The notes beneath the pieces were generated by a model. It saw only the letters and a list, made by a program, of their open reading frames with translations. It was not told where the DNA came from and ran no database searches. DNA of 64,000 nucleotides, from positions 62,001 through 126,000 of the forward strand of contig JAYMTJ010000003.1 of NCBI GenBank assembly GCA_036897525.1, read 5' to 3'. Below are positions 50,095-62,949 of the stretch, in pieces (the stretch's first letter is position 1; each line of letters begins with the position of its first letter). The DNA is from Pelargonium x hortorum (taxonomy: Eukaryota > Streptophyta > Magnoliopsida > Geraniales > Geraniaceae). Made by a program: the position numbers and the translations under genes.

Positions 50095-50167
50095 AAGGTC
50101 AGTAATTAAGTGTTAGAACATTAGGTTTTTAGTCTAACAGGCGTAGGTTCGAATCTTGTCTAACGTA
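50095..50167 (+). pseudogene. trnK: tRNA-Lys (UUU)-like remnant
   Basis: The anticodon arm is complete: stem TTAGG/TCTAA around loop TTTTTAG, anticodon TTT at 50128-50130. A 5-nt variable loop and a T-arm GTAGG-TTCGAAT-CTTGT (with wobble pairs) follow in perfect register. From memory, the 3' two thirds align with plant mitochondrial trnK-UUU, sharing ATT.GG.TTTTA..CTAA and AGGTTC. The D-stem partner of GAAC and the 5' acceptor strand pairing with CTAACGT are missing, so the gene looks broken at its 5' side. Another tRNA with a similar arm is possible. Confidence 0.4.
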
Positions 50168-53100
50168 TTAATTATTATCAGCGTCTTAATACAAATGCGG
50201 ATAGTTATTAGTTTTCCACTGAATATTACTTCATTTTTTGACCTTTCGAGTTCTCTTGTGAAGTGTGTGAAGAGTCCTTCTCCGGCTTTTCTTTTTAAAG
50301 CAACCCTCCGGAATTGAGGAATTGAATCAAGATTAAAGCTTCGTAACTAGGAGGGGTTTTCTATTTATATAAGAAGGATAGGCTTGCTTAGTGCAAAACA
50401 AAGATAACAGCGTTTTTGGTTCAAAGTTCATAACCCTACTTCGAATAAGTTTAAAGACGTAATAAGAACAATTACATTATAGTTTTTTTTTAGCGTTACT
50501 CTAAAAAGAGAATCCTATAGAGTATTCATAAAATTTTGCAGGATCCCTCTCTGAATATTATACTCCTCAACCCACAAGAACGGAGTGGAGTCTAAGGTTG
50601 AGTACTCAAAACTAAGATGGGGGTGCTTTATACTAATAACCAAATAATTTTTTTATACCCAGTTTGAGAAAATCCAGGAAAGGAATACATACAATAAAGG
50701 CTTTTTTTTCTATTTCCACTAGTCATCAGGTAACCTCTAAAATACAGTCTTAAACGCGAGCTTGGATTTCTATTCACAAAGCCTTGCCCTTTCTTAAGCT
50801 TTAGGCTATTCAATTTCTGCGGTTTACGGGAGACTTCCCTTTATGTTTACCTTAAACAACTACTTCAGCGAGCTGCCTACAGGCTTTAAGAGAAGTAGAT
50901 TCTTGTTGTACACTTTACAACTCCTTTACAAGACTTTTCATCTAGTATAGGCAGAACTTTCAAGGAATTTAGCTTCTGGGTTAGACCGGGATAAAAGAGT
51001 TGACTTTTATCTGACCCTTAAGGGATTTTGCAAAACTCTGAAAGCAGGTATTAGGCATATTAATAAACAAAAGAAAAGAAAGATAATTGTAGAGTCTTAC
51101 TTTTGACTTTTTAAGTACTCCAGGGCGTAATAATAAGAGGGGGACTAAATTCATCGCAAAAACTTTTTCCGCGGGTAATCCCTATTAAGCTCTTTTTGAT
51201 ACAAAAAATAACTGGTCTCAAAAGAGCTACGAGAAGTTTATAGAATCCTTAACGCGATTTCTAATTCTGGGATTCCTTGATAATTAGTCAAAAAGGCAAT
51301 TTTCCTTCGTTGTATAAGAAATTTCTTCTAAAATCAAAATGGAGTTCCTTTTCTTTCTAGGGTCGAGGTCGGGCTTTAGCTTAGTCTAAGTTGATGTAGT
51401 AAAATACTCTTAGAAAATGAGGCCCTACTTGTTAGTCAAACACTACCCAAAAAGTGTGCAAGAGAGATTTAAGTTCCTATATTCAAAAGAAGGGTTCCCT
51501 GTTAAACTTCGATATGTTACTGCTCAAGAACTATGTTAGTTGTTTTTAATTTCAAAATTCCTAGCTTTACAAGACTTAGATCAAATCTAGACTAGATATA
51601 GGATAGGGCTTGTATAATACCATAAAGAATTTTACAATGTTAACGCCGCCTGCTCTCTTAAGAAAAAAAATACAAGGAGATTTAGGCTTCTCCAGGGGCT
51701 TCCTAAAAGCGGGTACAGAGGCAAGGGGGGCTTTCTAAGTAAGTTTACTTTGTTATATCTTCTACCGACCTAGAGTAAACCCCTATTTTGGAAGTTTGTA
51801 AAAAGATTTCTTGTATCTCTACGTACAATTATACTCATTACTATGCCTCGTGCTTTATCAAAAGGTGATGATTAATAAAGGCAATTCCTAATTATATATA
51901 ATGGGTTTTGTCCGGATTACCGCAGTACTTGTACTTTGATTTGTAAGTTTTTCCGCTATGTATAAAAAAATCTTAGTCATTAAGGACCCCATTTACCCCT
52001 CATTCCTTGTTTTCTAAGCTTCCTATCTTTCTTTTTGGTAATCGGTACACCTTAATATTTATGCTAGATTGGTTCCTGCAACTTCCCACAACTGGCCTTT
52101 ACCGGGGATGGTTAGGCACTTTTCAAACTAAAGATTACCAGTAAATTAAAGGCACTCCCTAGGAATTCTAGACCGATTTCGGTACCAAAAGCAAAAGGGA
52201 AATAAACTTCCCTCACAAAAAAGGGGCTCGTATAAGCCAAATAAAATAGAATTTTAAGTTAATGAGTGCTATTCAAGCCTGACGAGTTAAATAAAAAAAG
52301 AAGATAATTAAAGCAGAGAGGTTAATAAAATCCGGGTTTCGAAATTGGGAGTAGTTAATTTCATTTGCACCTAAACAGTAATTCTCTCAAACTTTCTCCA
52401 GAACTGGAGCTAGTAACAACAAGACAAATTTCTAGTAGCCAGAGCTGTGTGTGTGAGGTAGAATAAAAATGAACATAAGCTATTAGCAGCCCCTTGAAGA
52501 GACGGAGTCCTAAACGAGGACCGGTTTACTGCGGAGTTTCGCTTAGTCAGGATATCCCGCGAATATTGGATCCTTTTAACTCGTAAATGGGACAGGGATA
52601 AGTCTTACCTTAAGTTAAAAAAACTTCCTCTGAATTACCAGAGTACTAGTACGTCTATTCGCGGTATTTTATGCTTTTAAAGCCTTTTAATAATTCTCAA
52701 TTACACAAGACAAGGTTTTCTTTATCAGGGGCTCTCACCTATTTGGCTATTGTACAAAAGTACTGGAGTAAAGAACCCCTAACTTAATAATAAGAGACCT
52801 TTTGATCTAATCTATGAGCAAATAAGGGGTTCCCAATATACGAATAAAATTCAAAATTCTAAAAAAATAGATGCAAATTTAGGGCTCCTTGGGGGACTAT
52901 CCGCTCTTCAAAAGCAGTTCTAATAAATGCTCGTAGAGGTTTACAGGTTATCAGAGATTTTCTATTAGAGCCTACCCTCTATAAATTTTTAGAAAACCCG
53001 CATGCCCCTGTATCTGGATACAATTAAAAAAAACTGTCAAAGCTGGCTTTATCTGATATCTGCAATGCATTATTAAGGCTTAGGTTCGGCACTAGGTAAG

Positions 53101-56100
53101 GGGACACTTGGAAATTTTTTTTGAAGTTAAGAGTCTTTATCTAAAAGGGTGTTGACATAGAAGATTTTTTAGCTCTTTTAGATTAAGTTTCACAAGTGAA
53201 ATACCAAATTTGACTCAGGGCTATAGCTCAACCCAGGAATACCTCAGATAAACAAGGATATAGCAACTTGATAGGAACTTAATTTATTGAATTTGGGAAT
53301 AACGCTTCATTAGAGAATACTGACCTTCTAGAGGGCTGCTGCCTGAGATAGATACTGCGCATCAAATTAACCCGGTCTTAGGTGTGTGCTTAAATAGGAG
53401 ATAAACAGCTCTTTCGTTTATAGGATAGCTAGGGGAGTAGATTTAGCTTAGCACTCGCTATTCTATAAAGGGGAATACTTCTGTCTTTTCTTTACTATAG
53501 GGGCTCCTCGTTTACTTTAAGCGGGTAGAACCTGATTAATTCTTGAGTTTTCGAGCTCCTCAGAGACTCTCCTTTTTTAAGAATTCCCTATTTAAGTTAA
53601 GGGCATCCAAATAATTGTACCTGAGAAGAGGTTTGCCCCTAGCTGCGGCTACTAGACAACCTGCTGGCTTGTAAGGATTTTCTTTATTGTGTACAACTTT
53701 CTAAAAGGATAGCTCAAGAAATCTATAACGAGAAAAAGGGTATTGACTAAGCTTTAGATATCGTACCCCGTGCTAAAGGAATAAGAAATCTCGAGTCTAA
53801 CGGGGCTTTCTCTACCAAGTTGTTTGGCGAATTCGGCACTCTTAAATTCTAGAAGCTCCTTCTAAATAAAACGAAAAGGGGATTCTCTAAACCCTGCCCC
53901 GCTTTTGTAGCTAAAGGCCTCCTATTTTGCATTTTTAACCTGCTAACCAGTCTCTAGATATAATATATCCCACAAGAGCAATGCCTAATAATTATTTAGA
54001 AATTACGAGGACACTAAATTCTCTTAAATTGACAATTTCCTTGAAAGATTCTTGCCACAGAGTTAAGCGCTCCCCAGATATATAAAACCGGCCTTATTAG
54101 AGTCTACGGTATACCTTTTACAGTACTTCTGTGAAATAAAGAAAGCCTAAGGAATTGAAATACTACCATAGTCTTAGTGACACCCTGGTTTTACTGCATA
54201 ATGCTCGACGAGAGCCCCCTTGTATCTGACTTTATTTGAATCAAGCAATAAAAGATTAAACCGACTCTACACTATCTGCAGAACTCTGCTTTTTTCTTTA
54301 ACCCTAAGGCCTTGACTTTATTTATAGTAGGGACCTTCGAGCACCAAAAACCCGTAAACTTAGGTTTCTTTTTAGGTCTAAGATTTCAAGAATTTCCTAG
54401 CCACGCCTTTATAGAATAACTTTTTTTTATTAGCTTACCTTAAGCATTCCCGGATTACCGAGCATAAAGGATCCCAGTATCTTATAAGTAATAGAACCTC
54501 GCTGAAACTACATCGACTTTATACAAAAAATAGGCCCCCTTTTTGGATTCCTTTACATCTACCAAACACACAGCTGCACAGTGTATAATAGGCAAGAAAA
54601 CTTGAGCTAAATTTAAAGGAATCCGTAGATACCTTAACCGATAAGTCAAAAAATTCACAAGGCTAATAGAAAATCGGAGAAACCCGGAAATAGCCCCATT
54701 GTTAGCTATAAAATCCGTAAAAGCTTTACGAGTAATTTAAGTGGTTTTTGCTTACTTAAGTTAAAACCAGGTTTCCTGGATACTCTAACGCCGGCGCAGA
54801 CTCTTTTAAAAAGAAACTTTGCTTTTAGCCTAAGCAGGCCCCTCAACCAGAGTTCCTAAAGGATATAAAACCTTAAGCCTGCCAATGCTTTGTTTTCAAG
54901 GACTCCTTAAAAGAGTTTGAGCTAACGGGTCTCGAAGGAAATTCTAATAAGGATATAAACCAAAGTGTATGCAAAAGTTTCATGTAGGAGTTAGTTACTA
55001 CTAGGGGCGTAAACTTCGCAAAAAACCTTTCCTAAAGACCTTTTACCGGAAACCGGAAAGATAAAAGCAATAGAATTTCCGCAACCGGCTAAGAAACTTA
55101 ACTACATATTGGTTCAATACCTTTACTTGGACTTATACCGGGCCTCAGGATATCACTTTTTTTGTTGTGGGTAAGTTTGCTCTAAATTATTCAAAGATTC
55201 AAGGGCCTTTACTGGGAATGCAGGAGGATTCTATTTCCTTAATAAGGTAAGGGTTAACCCCGAACAAGATTTTGAAATACCAGAATCGCTTAAATAGAAG
55301 AAATCATTCTCTGTAAATTGTATATAACTGTCCTTAAAGGAAGCTTTTGAGGACTCCCTCTATATTTTGTTATGTTAGAACGTTCCACTTCAACCCGAAA
55401 GCCACAGGTTCTAATCGAGTTCTATTATTCCTTAATAGCTACCTACTTATACAATACCTGAGTTCCAGTCGTATAAAAAATGACATTAAGGCTACAAACA
55501 ATAAGACATAGGTTCTAATCCGATATAACACTTCTAAAAAAAGGCTCTTAAATATCTCTATCTAGTCTAGTAATAAACCCTAAGTTTTACAGGGACTCCT
55601 ATTAAATAAACTAATAAATAACATGGAAACTTTTCCTAGTAGGGTATTCTTTGTCTTACTGTGTAGCTTATACTTATTATACTACTTTTTTTAAGAATTC
55701 TTTGTAACTCACAATTTCTTAACTTTACTAGTGAAATCCCTTACTTTAGCTCTAACTCTTTTATTCCTCTTAACATCTTTTCGAAATGGGAAACTTTGAA
55801 AGAAAAGGAGTACAAAAGCAACCTTCAGAATAACTACTAAACCTTTCCTCTTGCATACCCTTCTTATGCATGCAGGGATAACTCTTGCCAGCCTTCACAG
55901 TCTTCTGTAGCCAAGAAAATGCACTCTCATAATCTATTTCTTATAACCCTCTGCAGCTTACACTGTATACCTTTCTTATTCTTGATACCTTGACCTGTAT
56001 CATAGCATAGCTTGTTTCTTACACCTGCCTATTTTCCGTAAAAGCAAAACTTTCGAATTAGGGCTCTCTTTTCTTAAATACGTTTCATAATAAATTGCAA

Positions 56101-57613
56101 AAGTAGGGGTTTCTGTCGTACTAAGAAGCTCTACTTAGAAGAAAGAAGTACTTTTAGGCGTGCCAGAGAGTGCCCCCGCGGAGGCGGAGTCACAATAGCT
56201 AAGACTAGTCTAGCATACGTAAGTTTCCTGAGGAATAGCCCTATCTCGCTGTGCAAGAATTTTTTTTTCCTAATGCATACCTTGTTGCTGCAGTTTCAGT
56301 AAAGCAAAAGGGTCAAATTAATTATATAGGTCAAAAAATGCTGTTTGTTGGTAGTCTCAATATAAAAGTCATTTGATTTTCCCTGGGTTCATATTGGGTT
56401 TTTACCAGATCCAAAAAGAATTTAATAAGGAGTTCGTGGACTCTATTTCAAGGATATTTTCCTTATATTGTGCCTCTTTGGTCTAGTTAATAAGGAAGAT
56501 AATTCAAGAGCTGGGAGGCTTTTCTTATTCCTACAAATAAAAGTCTAGAAGAGGAGCTCTGGGCAGTATCTAGTTTTGTAATGTCCTGTACTGGATTTAA
56601 ACCAAAAAGTAAAACATTATAACCTCTAAAATAGCCATATCTTTATGCTGAAAGAACATATGGAAATTCCATTTCTTTAGTGAGGCTGTTGCATGAATTT
56701 TTAAGAAGGGCCCTTCTTTCACAATGCTGTGTTATCTGATTTAGAGCTTAGTTTAAAATACTGTAAAACTCCTCGACAATTCGATAATAAGAGGCAGCCA
56801 AAGGCGGATACTTAGGGGGTATTAATAAAACAAGCGCTAATCACAGCCTTCGGTTTCGTATAAGAGGAAAAGCTCGCAAAGCGCCTTTATACTTTTAGTT
56901 TTGTTATCAAATAAATATAGGTACCCAGTCTACCGGAAAACAATGAAGTTAAAGAGGAGCCCGTTAACCCTTATCTTCATCTTCCTACGCGGTTCTCTAA
57001 AAAGTATACCTAATGTAGTAAAACATATAGGAGTTTTCTGTAAGAGATACGCCATACCTTTATGTATGTGGCTGGCGCTATTCCTCCCTTAACTTGAAGA
57101 GTCTAATTTTAACAAAGTAGCAAGACAAAAAGGTTTACGACTGATTAATAAAAAGACTAAGCATGCTTTTTGAACCGTTTTATTCCGATGAATTGTTGGA
57201 TGCTATAACAGCCAAAGAGAAGTCGTAGTTTTAAAGAGTTACTCCACAGTCTTTTTATCAGGAGATATGGCTAGGAACAGAGGCCCTTTCTCTCTATATA
57301 GCAAAAAAAAGCAGGTTCCTTATTTAGTACTAAGACTATAGGAATCCCTCGTTCCTTAGAATTAATATCAGGATTTCATAATTTACTAACAAGCATATAA
57401 AAGGAAAACTCATACTCCAAATTAAAGCGATAAAGCATAACTTATAAAAAATTTCTATAAGGATCTCAAGACTAAAACGTGTAGGAAAAGAATTCCTGGG
57501 ATACTAACGAAATGTGTTTTTAAATAGACTCCTGTAAAAAAAGCGCCCTTGCTGCCGTCAATAAGGAGCCCCTTATAAACCAAGATCGCGGAGAAGGCCC
57601 GCAAGAAAGAAAC
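50168..57613. other. Non-coding spacer, about 7.4 kb
   Basis: Only chance-length frames (63 codons or fewer) are present. Near 55368-55430 and 55490-55530, plus-strand phrases 'gttagaac...caggttctaatc' and 'ataggttctaatcc' recall the tRNA-Lys-like remnant but do not fold. 55640-56040 is cytosine-rich and may be another R1-derived block. Confidence 0.45.
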
Positions 57614-57689
57614 GGGGTTTGAATAGAAGTTAATTCGAACCTACGCATCAGGTGAATTTAAAATAAGAAGCTCTACCACTATTACACCT
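57614..57689 (-). pseudogene. Possible second tRNA-Lys-like remnant
   Basis: The minus strand reads GGTGTA near the 5' end, then a D-arm-like AGTGGTAGAGC, an ATTTTAA loop-like stretch, CCTGATGCG, the T-arm box GTAGGTTCGAAT, and CTATTCAAACCCC at the 3' end. The order follows plant trnK-UUU (GGGTGTA ... GGTAGAGC ... CTTTTAA ... CAGGTTC ... CTATACCC) with several small indels. The stems no longer pair. Identity is inferred from a remembered sequence. Confidence 0.22.
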
Positions 57690-60600
57690 TGTCAATGCAG
57701 AAGTATCCCTATAAAGTATCCTAAAAAGACCCAGTTAGACTTTGTTCATAATGAATTTCATTAAGGAATATTAGTGGATCGCGACCGGTAGAATACTTTG
57801 ATCAGTAGCTAGACTAGACTCTGTTTTTACGAAAGGAATAACGAGTTATATACTTTTTTTAGTTTTGCTGAACTTGTTTATAACATGAGACTTTAGTTTA
57901 GTAAAGTAAGTGAGGGTCTTCGGTAACTTGAACCTTTTTCGTCTGTAAAAAGAATCTGCACTTTATTATCAAAACGGAGTATTCATACTTATATTGCATT
58001 TGTGCGCTTGTTTTTTAAGTTTAAGATCGGGCCTTTAGAAATCCAATTTGAAATTAGTTATATTTGTGTAAAACTTAGGATATTTTCTATATAAGTCATT
58101 TCGTTTTAGAAAGAACTGAGTCCGTTGCGAAACAAACGCAATTCAATTAGATTAAAAGGAGTCCTTGAGTACAAATTAATAAAAAAAAAGCAACCGATTC
58201 GAGGTAATTCTGTGATTTTTTTCTCTAAACTCTTTAATACTTGTTCAACAAAGCCAAGAAATGAAATGGTATTTTTTTAAGTTTAAGTTATTTAATTAGA
58301 ACTTAGAAGAAGGGAGACCCCCTAGTTTACTTATTTTATCTAATGTGTCTCTTAGCAATTTATTGCCTTTAGGGAATCCTTAAGGTCGATACACGAAGCT
58401 CTAGTTACTTTAATTACATTAAATTTGCTAAAATAATAAAGCCTTATTTATTACTTAGAAGACGCCTATTCTAGCCTCTATTATTTTACTAAAAGTCTAG
58501 CCCTAAAGCAATTGTCACAGCACTGCCTATTAAAAAAAAGAGTAGCATTTCTCGCACTTTCTTTTAAGTTTTACGGGAATAATAGAATTCTAATTGTCAA
58601 AGAGCCCCTATATATAAAAGTCTATATAAATTAGCACGCCTTTTGAACTACTTTACTTGCAGAAGCAATATAAAGTAAAGGAACCTACAAGAGTCTAATC
58701 CGATTTTAGAGGAAGTCCCTAAAAAAGAATCCAGTAAAGTGCCACTGTGTAGTATATGTATCCCGGCCTAGGCCCTGCTAAGTCCTATTATTTAGATATA
58801 TTACAAGCAAAGACTGGGAGTTTAAGAGAATTAGTAAAGCCCTTTATGCAAGCAAGAGGAAAAGTAAGTCAAATCTATTCTGGTTTTGATTATAGGTATA
58901 GAGCATCCTTTAGGTCATAACTAGTTGGGCGTAAATTCATTGTAAATGCTTGGCACTAAATGGATATCAAGAATCGAGGGGATCCCTTTTATTCTAAATC
59001 TAAAGCGCTTAAGAGTTTCTAAGCACACTTCACTTGGGGTAGATTACTCCATCTTGTAAGCTCAAGTCATAGGCAGTTAGATTTGGATGAATTGAGTATT
59101 TCTTATTAAATTAAAAAGAGAGAACAAGTTCAGAATATGTAATAGAAAATGGAATTCAAAAGTGTAGACTTTCTAGGATTGGCGCAGCTTCAGTAAAACC
59201 TTTTCCAGGGTATCATAAGTAGAAGAAAGACCCAACTTTCCTTACTTTAGGGCTTTCGTTTAGAATTGTTTGCTTTCTTAATCAATTACCAGGAATACAG
59301 GAACCCGAGGACTTGTATTTTGTGTTGTGGAATTTTTTAGCAATTCTGAAGCTTTAAATTAGAGTCCTTTTTGGGAACGTATCATCATTACGGGATTATC
59401 TTTACTGAAATCTTTTAAGGAAACCCCCGTGAGTTATGTACGACCAAAAAGCGAAGTCAGTGTTCTATATATAAGAAAGAGTAATAGTTAAGCCCTTAGG
59501 GACCCCCTTATAGCTATAGAAATCGCCCAGATAAAACATATAATGAAAGAAAGTCTAGAAAAGTATTAAATCTGGGGTCAAAGCTACTCAAAAGCCCCTT
59601 GCTAACCCCGTTCGGGGAGCTTGCTTTTTATGAAATTAATTTAAAAAACTTCCAAGTTAATACACGATAAAGAGTGCGCTCTACAATTAAAAAGGAAAAC
59701 CTTTTTTTTTTATAATTTTGATTAGGAATAACTTAGCCCCTCCCAGTAAATAAGCTGCAAACTAGCTCAGATACTTTATTATAACACTTATACACAGCAA
59801 TTTTCTCGGTACAACGCTAGAGAGTTTTTTCTTAAACCTTTGCTTATAATGAAGCCCTGATAAAGGAGCCATTGTGCTAGCTTAACATTTTATATTATTA
59901 TTAAAAGTTTAGTTATAAGCTACTTCTTAGCCCTTGCCTTTCATAGAGAGTGTACGAACTTTATCTTTAAGTTCTGCTTTTAAGAGAAGATTTTAGCCAC
60001 AAGTTATTGGTAGAAAACTGAAACTACTTATAATCTAGAATTCTGCAGATTTCAAGCAAAAAAGAAATGGTAGAACAAAGTTGTACTCACCTAGATGCAA
60101 AGGGAATCCACTCATTAAGAGTAAAAAAGGCATTGCTTTAAGCTGGTTATTTTCTAAAAATAAGCTCTTATTTCTTTAACGGAAGTTCAAAGCTTCTTGT
60201 ACAATTTGGACTCATTTGTAATATTTTAAAGGGGCTTTTAGGTTTACAGTCCTTTTTTTTTTAATCAAAGCTACTTAGTAGCATCCCATAAACTAGCTAA
60301 TTGTAGCACTACTTGTTTGTTATCTTAAATTAAGGGGACCCCTTTTGATGCAAAAAAAAGGGAACACATTAAGGTAGAGCAGTAGGTTTTAAGGAATCTA
60401 TTTTTAGTTATGCAAGTTTTAAGATTATAAAGGTATAATAATATAATGCAAACTCCAGTTGCTTTCTAGGGAGTCTCTATACTGTGTAAGTGCATTACAA
60501 CAGAGCTGTATACCCTTGTTATAAAGTGTTCCCAAGATTAATTAGTAAAAACTACTGGAAGTTTCCTATACTTTGTGTATTACGTAACATAAGATTCAAA

Positions 60601-62348
60601 ATGAAAGGCAAATTGGTTAGAGAGCCTGTCCTCTAGAGCTCGGATCGGATTACTTCTAAATTTCAAGTAATTATTATGCTTCCTGGGCTTTCCATGTTCT
60701 AAGGTTTAAAAGGGCCCGAACCCGTAACATTTTAAATTAAAGAAGCCCCAAAGCTAAGTTACTGCTGCAAGGCAAGAGAGAACCTTTTTTGCTTATGCAA
60801 AGTGTGCTAAGCTTTTTCTTTTTCGGCGGGTTAGAACAAGAAACTAGAATACTTATGCCAGTGGTTCAGGATCCTGTAACCTTAATTTAATATTGTGTAC
60901 ACTTTAATTTAAGAGTTCCTGGCAGTTAAGCCGAAGCTTACTTTACCTACGTAACATTTTATAGCTCTGTATAGAATTTAATAGAATTAAGTCCTCTCTA
61001 ATATATATGAAGTCTAATGTCTAATCTTAAAATCAACTTTAGTTTTGCACGCTTTACCTAAGAGTTCTACCGGAGTTTCTAAAGGAGTCAATGAATTGCC
61101 TTTTATCTTGATGCTAGAGAGGTTTGTTCTAATGGAATGGATTAACAGATTCTATTACCTTTGTAGATTCTTAGCTTAGGATTCCTGGTAACTCTCAATT
61201 GTGGCTGGATAAGCAGTTGCTGCTTTAGCTTTAACAAATGGAAATTCATTGGCTGTAATGAACATTAAAACAAATGGAAGTTAATAGGCTGGCTAGCATT
61301 TCCTGGTATTTTCATTCAGTTGTGAGTGTTTTCTGCAGTATTTGTAGCTTTAACAAGTCTTTCGGAGTTGTCTATTAGACTTTAGGATTGTTATTTGATG
61401 GGTTTAGTATCTTGATGAAGGTTACTTTCCTATTTGGTTGTTGGCATTTCCAGTCTCTCAAGTCTTTGGGTTTCTAATTATTGTAGCAGCTCTCTATGTT
61501 TTTCGAGTCTGCGAGTCTCTAAGGTAGGTTATTTTCAAAGTACTAATGTCTCGGATATTCTTTCTCCGTTTCTAGCTGTTGTCATCAAGCTAAGGTTCTC
61601 TAAGGGGTCTTCTTTGCTTTTATTAGGGATTCTGTAACAAAAAAATGAAAGTAGGGTAAATCCAATATTTATTTTATGGCTTAAATTACAAGAAGAGGTA
61701 TATTAATTGGCAATAAAAGAAGTAAGAATTTAGAATAGTCGGTATGTTTGTTTGTTTTAGTTTGTATTCATCTAATCATTAGCATATTTTGTTTTGAAAG
61801 TCTTTACTAGATTTACTGAACTGAAGAGGCTTTTCTATCTTATGGGATTTCCCTAAATTTATTCCCAATAAAAATGGTACTTCTTTATCGAATTTACTTA
61901 AAAAGCTGTTATATTGTAATAGGAAAGATTTGAGTCTAAAGGTCTCCAGTGGGTCAAAAGCTCCTAAACTTAGCTATATAAGATTCTAGATAGTAACTTA
62001 AGCGAAGCCCTTTTTCAATTTGTATTCCCTTTCTTAGCCATTTAGAAACTCTATTTGTTTGGTTAGTTTGGGCAGAGAAGGATATTGTTTTCAGTAAGTA
62101 AGGATTTGCTCAATGTCCTTATTTTAGGTTAGAGAGTTTCCAGAATTGTTTTTTTTTAAGCGATCGAAACGAAAAAAAAGAGAGATATAATAATGTCTAA
62201 GAAATCAAGCCAATATTTGTAGTTTTTAGAGCCTTTATTTTTTGTCTATTTTACAAAAGTGTATACTTTTTTAGATTTTTAGGGATGACATAGGTAACAA
62301 AACGAGATTCGGGGTTTAAGTCTTTGTAGTAAATCCTATGTTTGTGCC
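57690..62348. other. Non-coding spacer; G-rich stretch at 61.06-61.64 kb
   Basis: No gene was recognised. 61060-61640 is G and T rich on the plus strand and shares phrasing with 45.4-46.9 kb, possibly the same repeat class. A D-arm-like phrase (aaattggttagag, 60612-60624) has no T-arm. Confidence 0.45.
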
Positions 62349-62465
62349 TTTTGCTTACAGTATCTTAGATAAAAAGAGACATTGTTATGTTAGTAAATAG
62401 GGGAGGCTTTTCAGGTTTTGCAATTCCGGATAATGTAGATGCCTATATTAGCGGAATTTCTAGTA
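62349..62465. repeat. Repeat pair R2, copy 2
   Basis: This partner of 31784-31900 has 'ttttgcttacagtat' at 62349-62363, 'aaatagggg', and the identical 19-nt ggttttgcaattccggata at 62414-62432, followed by 'atattag..gaatttctag'. It has the same orientation and is slightly longer because of small insertions. Confidence 0.65.
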
Positions 62466-62949
62466 ACTCAAGTTAAAGTGGATCTTTGTAGTGTAAGTAT
62501 GTACCTTCAGAATACCATAATGAGTTGAGTAGTTAACCTTCTTTCATTAGCTGCAAACAATGCCTAACTGTCTTCCGCACCACTTCGACAAGCGACAAGA
62601 GAGCTACACCGAATTACAAAGAATTAGAATTAATCAAAGGTTTTAAGAATTCCTAAACTCAGAACTAAATAAAGTGTCTCCTTGGCCTTGAAGGAAGCTG
62701 TTACAGCAATGACATTTATTCCTTTACCGGTTCTGTAAAATCTAATAAGTTGACAGAGGTAAAGCACTAGCAAACACTGGCGGCTGTACATACGTCATAA
62801 GGGCTGTCGAAAGAACAAAGAGTACCGAGCTACACCGTCAATACAGATAGAAATCCCAATAGAGTTTGCTTAATCTTCTCATTATTACGAATGAATACTA
62901 AACAGAACCTATAATGAAAACTCCCTTATTTACCATCTTAACTTTATTG
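62466..62949. other. Non-coding spacer
   Basis: No gene was seen. The phrase 'gagctacacc' occurs twice (about 62600 and 62828), and 'agggctgtc..aagaac' resembles 21920-21940. The matches are too short to call a repeat family. Confidence 0.4.

Noticed and set aside
53212-53235. 'agggctatagctcaaccc' resembles the first third of a tRNA
   Set aside because: No anticodon arm or T-arm follows; a short match only.
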